Part shown: one piece after another, positions 45,794-53,443 of the stretch
Layout: each line of letters begins with the position of its first letter
Numbering within the stretch: position 1 is the stretch's first letter
Assembly: GCA_030374765.1 (NCBI GenBank)
Contig: JARGXX010000088.1
Span: 2,108,001 to 2,172,000, forward strand
Direction: 5' to 3'
From: Agarophyton chilense
Taxonomy: Eukaryota; Rhodophyta; Florideophyceae; Gracilariales; Gracilariaceae
Length of the DNA: 64,000 nt
The notes under the pieces: generated by a model
Database searches by the model: none
The model's input: only the letters and a program-made list of their open reading frames with translations
What the model was told of the DNA's origin: nothing
Position numbers and translations under genes: made by a program

Positions 45794-48700
45794 TTAACTG
45801 TCTGTCAACGCAAGAGAATCTTGTGTCCCTGAGTGTGCTGGTGGCGAAGAGGCACCTCCGAGATTTTCAATGTTCCATATTTTCAACGTTTCATCGCCTC
45901 CAGCCGATACCACTTTTTTTCCTCTACAAAGAAAGGTCACTGCGCAAACACCCTCCCTGTGGCCTAGAAGAGGATTCCCAAGTAGCTTGTTCTTCCCTAC
46001 ATCCAAGACATGCACCACACTCCCACTAGAGCCGAAAACAAGATACTTCCCGTTTTTGCTAAAGCGCAGGGTGGTTATTCTTCCAAAGCGTCCAGCAGTA
46101 TCATACAAGCTTTTGGGTTTCCCATCACACAAGTCTGTTAAGTAAATGAAGCCATTGGATGTTGATGCCAAAATCTGAGACTCATAATGACAAGTGAAGT
46201 AGTCCACCCCACTGGGCAATGGATCAGGCGACCAGTTTTTATCTTCCGTTAGATGAAGAGCAACTTCTTCATGTGTTTTCACCATCGTTTCCAATTTCCA
46301 TTTCCTGATGAAGCCGTTTGCACTAGATGTCATGATTCCATCACCCCCGGGTAATGCATCAATCTTCGTGAAAGCACTAGGACTGCTTGCATTAAAGACT
46401 TCTGCCACTCGATCCCCATTTTCCAAACCCCATACAAGGAGAGAACCATCGCTGAAGCCTCCAATTATGAAAAGCTCGTCAACCGTTACGGCAACACTTG
46501 ATACGCATCGATGATCTGCGATGGCGATTTCCCCAATCTGTGCGCTCGATGCACAATCCCATGCCTTGATCGTCATATCCGAGGAACTGGTGACTATGAC
46601 TTTTCCACTGTGGGATCGGCACATGGACGTCACAGCGTCGGTGTGACCCTTCCATTGCCCAACAATTCGTCTTCGTATGGTGTCAAACATTATAATTCGT
46701 CCATCGTTGCACCCACATGCGATGTAATTGTCGCCGGCTAACGACACCATACATCGAGGTTGTGAGAGAATTCGAATGGTCGTGCACAACTGGTCCTTTC
46801 GTGAGACAAGAGATGACTGGACTGGCTGGACCCACTGTTCTTTGAGCTCGGTTTCAACATAGCGAATGTATGAAGTTAAAGATGAAGTACCTTGAGCCTT
46901 ACTCACAGCAAGCAGGCGCTCATGGAAATGAAAGGCTAATTCTTGAGAATTCTTTCTTGCACTCAGAACTGCTGCTCTAGCTGCTGCACCGATTTCCTCG
47001 AAATCCTCCACGGTCATCTGCAGCGCTTGAGCATCATTTGAGTGGTTAAATGTCATAAAATCGGTGACAAAGCCTATATCGTTTTCGACTTGATCCACTC
47101 CAACTTCGTTAATCTGTTTCAATATCCACTTCGGATGTACAACCACTTTCAGCATTTCAATTCGATGCCCGGCGTGATAAAGGTGCCGAGTGAGGTTTCT
47201 ATTGTAATATCCTCCGTCTGGAATGCTGAGGTTCCACCACTCTGGAAAATCATCTGAGACAGGTGGCTCCCCCGTACAAATTGTGTCCCGGTATGACTCC
47301 ACGAGCTTGGAATGGTACTTTGTGAACTCCGCTGGCGTCAATTCGGTACAAACATAGTCATGCAAAAGGTCGTGAATCTGAAGCTCATCCACGCTTTCTT
47401 GCTGCTTCATTAACATGGTCGCAAGTCCAGTCGCATCAAAGAGACTTGCCACTGTTCGCGTCATGCCCGGAGACAGGTTCCACAGATAGCGTAATGTTTC
47501 TAGCGGTATATTGTGCCCTTTGTCCACAACACTGAAAGCCAGGAAAAGATCTCGAAAAGCCAAACTGGATGGCAAAGAATTTTCACAAGTCAGGTAGAGA
47601 ATCTGTAAGGCTGCGTGCACATGATCAGCAATAATATCATTGATGCACGGGATATCCATCTGGCTACCATCAAGGACGCCTTCGTGGTGTTCAAGATACA
47701 GCATCATGGCTTCTTTACGGGTCATTCCATACTTTGTGGCGTTAGCAATAGTTTTCCCAGCAATGGTCATTGCTAAAGGCAAACCATAGCATTGCAAAAG
47801 AAGAAACCGCAAGAGTTCTACAGTTTCTGGTTTTGCCAGTTCTTCTCTTGTGAAGCCAGCGTGATTGAGGAATATGTAAAGGGTTTCTTCACCCAGCGCT
47901 TCTCGTGGTGTGATCGAGATGCGCCGAGCGTCCCATATTGCCTCAGAGTCTTCGGAAATGAATACAACCACTGTTCCGGTGCGAGAAGACACAAAAGGCT
48001 TCAGTTTGAATACCAGGGAGGAACCGACATCTCCAGCTGTCCAACTCTTGTCGAGTAGCAACAGCGTTCGTTTGGTCGACAGGTGTGCTGATGCACGTTC
48101 GACAACATCGTGAATATCACTCATTTCTCGTAAGTCCTCTGCTTCCTCTTTAAAACCAATCATAGACACTAAATCAGCGATACAGTTAATGGCATGGCCA
48201 ATGTCAGCCACTCCGGATCGAAGTGGAAGCCAGTACACTCCCCCAGTGAAATTTGAAGTTATATCGTTGTCATGTTTAAGAGCATGTAGCAACGTTGATT
48301 TGCCCGTTCCGGGTAGTCCTTGTAATGCCAAGAAGCAACCGCCGTGGTGACTAGCCAAAAGAGCAGCGGTCTTCGTATGACATTCAATGCTGTCGGGCTT
48401 TGTATTATCAAACATGACTTGAGAGGTGATTGGATGGACTAGACGTGAACAGAAACAGCGGTCGTTCTTCTGCTCTTGTTGTTGTGATTGAATTAAGATT
48501 GAAGAAGTTGAAGTGGAACTGGTACAAGGATCATGGTGTGGAGAACTAGATGAAAAGTTATTTGAATTGGACTTGAGAAACTTTTCTTGCGATGAAGCGG
48601 GACTAGCCGGATTGTGCTCTGAATCGGATGTTATTTGATTTCGATAGTTGAACAAATCATGCAGAGAACTGCGAAGTCTTTCTGTGGCAATTTTTGTGGA

Positions 48701-49231
48701 ATACATGCTAACGGAGTCGTCATCATGTCTCAGTTCACGGTGCTTGTGCGGTGGCGGAGAATGTTGAGGAATTAATCTTTTAAGCTCAAACTTGATTTTT
48801 TCAGTAGCAGAAAGAATGGTGAGACGTGTGATGAGCTCAGTTAGAGTATGTCTGATATCTCTAATATCAGAATGGAGTAACTGGCATCGCTTTTTGGTAG
48901 ATGGTGCAAACCATGCTCGGGCGACGCGTCGATGGGGTTTTCCCTCTCCAATTTCAACTATGGTATCCATCAGTAGTCGGTAGCGCGAAGTGAGGTCCGC
49001 TCTTTGGGCATTCAAGGTATTCCATATTTCTTTAGGGATAGTTTCCTTCTTCTCTTTGAGTTGATTTGAAAAAGAATCGAGCTCTTTCTTGGTTTGCTGG
49101 GCGGCGTCAAACACCTGCGCCAGTCTCTGGTTAAGACGGTGTTTTGGAAAGATTCGAATCTGTATGCCACCTAGGGCCTCTCGAATGGAATTGGAGGGAG
49201 TGGAGATCATCCGCCGCAACCCATCTGCCAT
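45794..49231 (-). CDS. NB-ARC / WD40 STAND NTPase (NLR-like), 1145 aa
   Basis: A single frame starts at ATG 49231; the in-frame codons upstream to 49507 are Cys-rich and unlikely to be coding. Residues ~25-150 are helical, coiled-coil-like. Residues ~200-260 are a Ser/Gln linker. The NB-ARC module spans ~290-640: Walker A 'GLPGTGKSTL' (about 305), a Walker-B-like 'TLLLLDKSW' (about 390), 'CYGLPLAM' (GLPL motif, about 482) and 'LQIHDLLHDYV' where 'IHD' takes the MHD position. A helical linker leads to WD40 repeats (~815-1130: 'WKGHTDAVTSM', 'TIKAWD', 'LLGHREGVCAVTF', 'LKIWN'). This is the APAF-1-type plan; such ATPases act as oligomerising switches in immunity or cell death. The Asp-Lys in Walker B is unusual. 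No signal peptide is seen. The ligand is unknown. Confidence 0.88.
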   Translation of the reverse strand: MADGLRRMISTPSNSIREALGGIQIRIFPKHRLNQRLAQVFDAAQQTKKELDSFSNQLKEKKETIPKEIWNTLNAQRADLTSRYRLLMDTIVEIGEGKPHRRVARAWFAPSTKKRCQLLHSDIRDIRHTLTELITRLTILSATEKIKFELKRLIPQHSPPPHKHRELRHDDDSVSMYSTKIATERLRSSLHDLFNYRNQITSDSEHNPASPASSQEKFLKSNSNNFSSSSPHHDPCTSSTSTSSILIQSQQQEQKNDRCFCSRLVHPITSQVMFDNTKPDSIECHTKTAALLASHHGGCFLALQGLPGTGKSTLLHALKHDNDITSNFTGGVYWLPLRSGVADIGHAINCIADLVSMIGFKEEAEDLREMSDIHDVVERASAHLSTKRTLLLLDKSWTAGDVGSSLVFKLKPFVSSRTGTVVVFISEDSEAIWDARRISITPREALGEETLYIFLNHAGFTREELAKPETVELLRFLLLQCYGLPLAMTIAGKTIANATKYGMTRKEAMMLYLEHHEGVLDGSQMDIPCINDIIADHVHAALQILYLTCENSLPSSLAFRDLFLAFSVVDKGHNIPLETLRYLWNLSPGMTRTVASLFDATGLATMLMKQQESVDELQIHDLLHDYVCTELTPAEFTKYHSKLVESYRDTICTGEPPVSDDFPEWWNLSIPDGGYYNRNLTRHLYHAGHRIEMLKVVVHPKWILKQINEVGVDQVENDIGFVTDFMTFNHSNDAQALQMTVEDFEEIGAAARAAVLSARKNSQELAFHFHERLLAVSKAQGTSSLTSYIRYVETELKEQWVQPVQSSLVSRKDQLCTTIRILSQPRCMVSLAGDNYIACGCNDGRIIMFDTIRRRIVGQWKGHTDAVTSMCRSHSGKVIVTSSSDMTIKAWDCASSAQIGEIAIADHRCVSSVAVTVDELFIIGGFSDGSLLVWGLENGDRVAEVFNASSPSAFTKIDALPGGDGIMTSSANGFIRKWKLETMVKTHEEVALHLTEDKNWSPDPLPSGVDYFTCHYESQILASTSNGFIYLTDLCDGKPKSLYDTAGRFGRITTLRFSKNGKYLVFGSSGSVVHVLDVGKNKLLGNPLLGHREGVCAVTFLCRGKKVVSAGGDETLKIWNIENLGGASSPPAHSGTQDSLALTDS

Positions 49232-50269
49232 TGTCGGCGTGTTGAGCGCTAGAGCGCCCGAGGGTAAGTCGCAGGAACACGAGGTGCAGCTGAATGTCTT
49301 CCTCAGGAAGAAAAGTGAGCGCAAGCACGGGGAGTTTACCGCCAGACAATGCCGTTGAACTTGTTTAGGAAGGCACGGGTAGTGATTCAGGTGGTAGATA
49401 GCCAGACGTTGAACACACACAATGCAGATGCAAATGCGGCAGCATGGCGTGAAACGTAACGTTTGATCGCCTTGCATCTGTGAGGATGAGGTGCGGCGCT
49501 CCTCCAAAAATTAACGGTTAAAGATGATTCAATGGCTGAGCGCGCTCCGTGGGGGCGCGAAGCGCAAGCCACAGATTTTTTTGGTGGCCATGGCGCTGTG
49601 CCCAATGGCTCTTTGCTGCGCTCTTCTACAAGCAAATAGCAAATTGCTCAACAGGATTGCTCAACAGGCATTGAGCAAGCTGGCGGCTCATCCCCGACCT
49701 CACACTGCGAATGACTCGCCTACGCTTTGGTCATCGTTGGAGAGCTGCTTCCACACAAATGCGAGCTTGATATCTCCGTTGTATCCTTGGTATTGTTTGC
49801 TCCCTGCACAACGCCACTGGCAACCGAAAAGCTTATCAACGACGAAAACAGCAATCTGCTAAGACAGCAATCTGCTAAGACAGCAATCTGCTATGACAGA
49901 TCTCTGCCACTCCAGATATTTACAAGAGGGGATCACAAGGTCTTCACCCCTTTTCCTTACACAACCCCCTTACAGCTCGTTGCCCTCAACACGGTAACAC
50001 GTGTAAAAAGTCGCTCCGAGATGAGATACGTGCGGAGGGTGCCAGTTTGTGCTTTTGTGGGGGTGCGCGCAAACAGCCCAAATTTGGCGCTCTGTGCACA
50101 GCCGCACACCCAGAATGCTGCCATCTTGCATTGCGGTGCGCCTCTCTCATACCACCATATCTAAAACTAATCGAATACGCCAGACGCCCGTCGAGCCGTT
50201 GTAGAACAAACAACCCCTCGTATCGCACCTCGTTCTCAATTCCGAAACCAACATAATTACTATTCATCG
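49232..50269. promoter_or_regulatory. Divergent intergenic region of NB-ARC and bPH2-like genes
   Basis: About 1 kb between head-to-head genes. It contains a 16-bp triplicate (49848-49895) and repeats of 'GCTCAACAGG' near 49640-49670. No gene is supported inside. Confidence 0.45.
49848..49895. repeat. 16-bp tandem repeat, three copies
   Basis: ACAGCAATCTGCTAAG occurs twice, followed by a third copy with one change, in the divergent promoter region. It could bind a factor or simply be slippage. Confidence 0.85.
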
Positions 50270-50836
50270 ATGGCTTTTGTCCCCGTTACGGCCTTTATTC
50301 CGCGAGCAACATGGTCACCTTCGACGTGCCAGCTGGCACCCTCCCAACCTACAAACCACCACGCACCAATTTATATGAACACCTCACCAACCAACAAGGG
50401 TAAAAAGCCCCGTCGCTACCGCCCCACCAAAAACGTGCCTGCTCAAAAGACAAAACTCGAACCAGAAACCACATTCATCGAGACAGCCCCAAGCAAGTAC
50501 GAACTCATTGTACCCACCTTATCAATTCTAACTGTCATAGGAATCATACCTTTCATAGCCGCGCTGGCCAGGGCTGCCTGGGTTCGATACAAGGTGACTA
50601 GCCGACGAATTTCCATCTCCAGTGGATTCCAGGGCAAAGACCAAACCGAGATTATCTATCGCGATATTGACAGCATCAAGTTTGTACGTCGGTTGGGCGG
50701 TGCTGCGGACTGTGTCATCTCCCTCAAGGATGGTGCCAAACTGGAGATCCGAGCAGTCCCACAGTTTGATTCCATCTATGAGTATATCATGGAAAAGGTA
50801 GACGAAAATGCCAAAAAAGCGAGCGGCTCAGCGTAA
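50270..50836 (+). CDS. Bacterial-PH-like membrane protein, probably plastid-targeted
   Basis: 188 aa from ATG 50270. The N-terminus 'MAFVPVTAFIPRATW' is hydroxylated/basic, poor in acids and has Phe near the start, as in rhodophyte plastid transit peptides. Residues ~75-105 hold a hydrophobic membrane segment ('ELIVPTLSILTVIGIIPFI'). It is followed by a beta-rich domain 'VTSRRISISSGFQGKDQTEI', 'YRDIDSIKFVRR' and 'CVISLKDGAKLEIRAVPQF'. That pattern is the bPH2/DUF304-type PH-like domain known from cyanobacterial and plastid membrane proteins. The exact function is not known. It is head-to-head with the NB-ARC gene and convergent with the ArfGAP gene (341 bp apart). Cyanobacterial ancestry would be expected. 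Confidence 0.75.
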   Translation: MAFVPVTAFIPRATWSPSTCQLAPSQPTNHHAPIYMNTSPTNKGKKPRRYRPTKNVPAQKTKLEPETTFIETAPSKYELIVPTLSILTVIGIIPFIAALARAAWVRYKVTSRRISISSGFQGKDQTEIIYRDIDSIKFVRRLGGAADCVISLKDGAKLEIRAVPQFDSIYEYIMEKVDENAKKASGSA

Positions 50837-51177
50837 CGCACACAGTCTTAACTAAAATATAACTAAGCGATGTGCTTATTGCCGGAATTGTCATCTACCC
50901 CCTTCCGTCTTTCATCAGAATCACCGTTTTGAGTCACTCATGCACCATACTATTCGCAATAGGTACTGTCACACTCTGCTCCATCTCCTTTGCTACCCCT
51001 TTCTTTGCATCCGCTTTCTGCACCTCGGCCACGAACAGCAGGCCCATCCTGATCTCAAGCTTTGCTTAATCATTCTGTTTTTCAAAAAGTCAAACACAGA
51101 AGTTACTATCTTGCAAAGAGCACAGAGACCATCATGTAGCCACCCAAGTTTCCACACAAAAACTACTTCCAACAGTC
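50837..51177. other. Convergent 3' intergenic, nothing seen
   Basis: 3' flanks of the PH-like and ArfGAP genes; no motif beyond AT-rich stretches. Confidence 0.4.
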
Positions 51178-52962
51178 TCAGAAGTCATCAAACGGATTGG
51201 TAGATGCAGCCCCTGAGGCCGCGGCCGCACCGAAGGGATTCGCTGCCGCATTTCCCCCACCCATCATGCCTCCACCTCCGCCCACAGCTGTACCATTCAT
51301 TCCACTGCCCATAGCACCGTTCATACCGACGCCCATGGCGCCGTTCATACCACCACCCATAGCACCATTCATACCACCACCACCCATCATGTTGCTCATG
51401 CCCGCGCCCATACCCATCGGGTTTCCTGCGCCATTGCCCATCATCCCGCCTCCACCCATCGGATGCGGGGGGTTATCGCTGATATTCAGTGTTTGAATCG
51501 GCCCTAAGGAGTTCAGTACGTCATCATCGTCTCCTGTGGCAGCACTGTCCTTCGGAGGGGGTGCTGGAAGCGCTAGTAGGGCTGGTTGCGAGGGTGCCAT
51601 TCCGGCGCCCATTCCGCCACCGCCCATTCCTCCCATCATACCCATTCCTCCGCCCATTCCCCCTCCCATTCCTCCTCCCATTCCTCCTCCCATTCCTCCT
51701 CCCATTCCTCCCGCCATACCCATGCCTCCTCCCATGCCTCCGCCCATGTTTGCACCCATGTCCATGCCCATACCAGAGCCCATACCTCCTCCGCCCATCT
51801 GACCATTCATACCCATACCACCGCCACCCATTCCCATGCCACCGTTCATCGCGCCCATTGCTCCCATCGGCATACCGCCCATTCCCTTCATCCCGGTCAT
51901 ACCGGCTTGCATTGCGTTCATACCGTTCATAGGGCCCATGCCTCCCATGCCGCCACCCATCCCACCGCGCTGCATCATCTGGGCAGCCATGGCAGGCGGC
52001 ATGAGCCCTTGAGGTGTCATGACAGCCGGACCCATGGGTGTTTGAATCACATTTCCAAATGAAGCAGGCCCTGCTCCCATTGAAGGGCCAGAAGCAGTAT
52101 TCTGTGAGATGAGATCATCAATAGTACCCGCAAAGGCAGGTGGTTTCTTTCCTTTTTTGCGATCCTTCTTTTTGTCCTTCTTTTTCTTTGAAGCTTTCGA
52201 CTTCTTGGAACGCCTCCTGTCTTCATCATCAGAATCAGTGCCATCTTGCGAGTCAGATTCAGTTTCATCCTCGGAAGACTCGTCGCTTTCGTCATTGTCA
52301 TACTTTGACTTTTTCTTCTTTGAAAGTTTCTTTTTCTTCTTCTTGTCGACCTTGGGATGGCGACGACGATCGTCTTCTTCCTCATAATCATCGTCGTAGC
52401 GGGATCGCCTTGCTCTATCATCCCTCTCCAGGTAGTCTCTGTCTCGAGGCCTTTCTCTTTCTGGGTAATACTCTCTGTCAGCACGGGAGCGCGGTGCCGG
52501 ATGCCTGAACTCGCGGTCGTGTCTATCGCTGGGGCGATCTGTTCTATTCCTATCGTCGCGCCTCGAGGGCACAGCCATGCTTCTTGACGCCCAACTGCCA
52601 TCATATTTAAGCCAGATAAATTCCCTGATGCGCTCAACCTCTCCAGGGGGCGGCTCAGGAAAATCTCTTGGGGACCATCTGGCCATCCATCTCTTCCGAG
52701 CGAGGTCGTTGCCGCGGTCCTCCATTCTGTAGGCGTCATCCATAGAAAAGGTAGCGCTGTCAAGATTGCGAACGCCCCTTCGCTTGGCATCGCGGTGAAT
52801 ATTGGCACAAACGGGACATACAAACGTTCCCAGGGAGAGAACAACGTAATTCGGAGGGGAGTCGCCACAGTCAGCACAGTAGCGATTAGCGCCGGAGCGA
52901 GTAAGCTGTCTCAACTTGCTCTCAGCGTCCTCGGCCTCGCGCGCACTGATGCGACGCGCCAT
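51178..52962 (-). CDS. ArfGAP-domain protein, AGFG/HRB-like, 594 aa
   Basis: ArfGAP proteins bind Arf GTPases and stimulate GTP hydrolysis in vesicle traffic. Residues ~15-125 form the domain: zinc ligands C29, C32, C49, C52 (C-x2-C-x16-C-x2-C in 'CADCGDSP...FVCPVC') and 'IHRDAKRRGVRNLDSATFS' at the catalytic-Arg loop, followed by 'FIWLKYDGSWA'. The spacing and tail resemble AGFG1/HRB. Residues ~135-275 are Arg/Asp/Ser-rich, then Lys/Asp/Glu-rich ('KKKKKLSKKKKSK'). Residues ~300-560 are an extreme Met/Gly repeat (GGMGG units). Two NPF motifs at 575 and 589 would bind EH-domain endocytic proteins. The start is ATG 52962. Divergent to PRP16. Confidence 0.88.
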   Translation of the reverse strand: MARRISAREAEDAESKLRQLTRSGANRYCADCGDSPPNYVVLSLGTFVCPVCANIHRDAKRRGVRNLDSATFSMDDAYRMEDRGNDLARKRWMARWSPRDFPEPPPGEVERIREFIWLKYDGSWASRSMAVPSRRDDRNRTDRPSDRHDREFRHPAPRSRADREYYPERERPRDRDYLERDDRARRSRYDDDYEEEDDRRRHPKVDKKKKKKLSKKKKSKYDNDESDESSEDETESDSQDGTDSDDEDRRRSKKSKASKKKKDKKKDRKKGKKPPAFAGTIDDLISQNTASGPSMGAGPASFGNVIQTPMGPAVMTPQGLMPPAMAAQMMQRGGMGGGMGGMGPMNGMNAMQAGMTGMKGMGGMPMGAMGAMNGGMGMGGGGMGMNGQMGGGGMGSGMGMDMGANMGGGMGGGMGMAGGMGGGMGGGMGGGMGGGMGGGMGMMGGMGGGGMGAGMAPSQPALLALPAPPPKDSAATGDDDDVLNSLGPIQTLNISDNPPHPMGGGGMMGNGAGNPMGMGAGMSNMMGGGGMNGAMGGGMNGAMGVGMNGAMGSGMNGTAVGGGGGMMGGGNAAANPFGAAAASGAASTNPFDDF

Positions 52963-53443
52963 CCCAAAGCGGCAAGTTGCGACGAGGCAAAAGAAAAACC
53001 AAAGGAAAACAGTCGGAAGCGCTCACACGTGAAGGACGAGGGTCGATGGATGCCGAGGAAAGAAGGTGGTCAAGCGCGCGCAAAACACCTTGACCCACAC
53101 CGGTTTGAACGCGTCAACGCTGACGGTGCAGGATGAGCGCCGATTGCCACACACACGAGAAAAAGTGCGTGACAAGGCGGAAACACTTTCAGCGCGCCTG
53201 TGGCTAGCCAGTCGTGCGCGCTGTAGCCCGCTGTAAGGCGTCGTCCCCCTCCCCCCGCGTTTCGCTGGAGCGCAACGTCGTGTACTGTTTCAAGTTGAAT
53301 TTTTCCACACATATGCCACCACCACGCATACCTGTCACAGTATGCCACGTGCACACCGTAATGACAACGACACACGTGTATGTACATGCATACTGTATTA
53401 TGCTCATGGGCGCAAACGTGCGTTTGATCCGCAGCGAACCGCC
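52963..53443. promoter_or_regulatory. Divergent intergenic region, ArfGAP / PRP16
   Basis: 481 bp between the two start codons. Long frames cross it in several phases but show no domain. I place the PRP16 start at 53444, so upstream open codons (53342 on) are probably 5' leader. Confidence 0.45.

Noticed and set aside
49231-49507. Upstream extension of the NB-ARC/WD40 frame
   Set aside because: Cys-rich and unlike the rest; the ATG at 49231 gives a normal-looking N-terminus, so the extension was left out.
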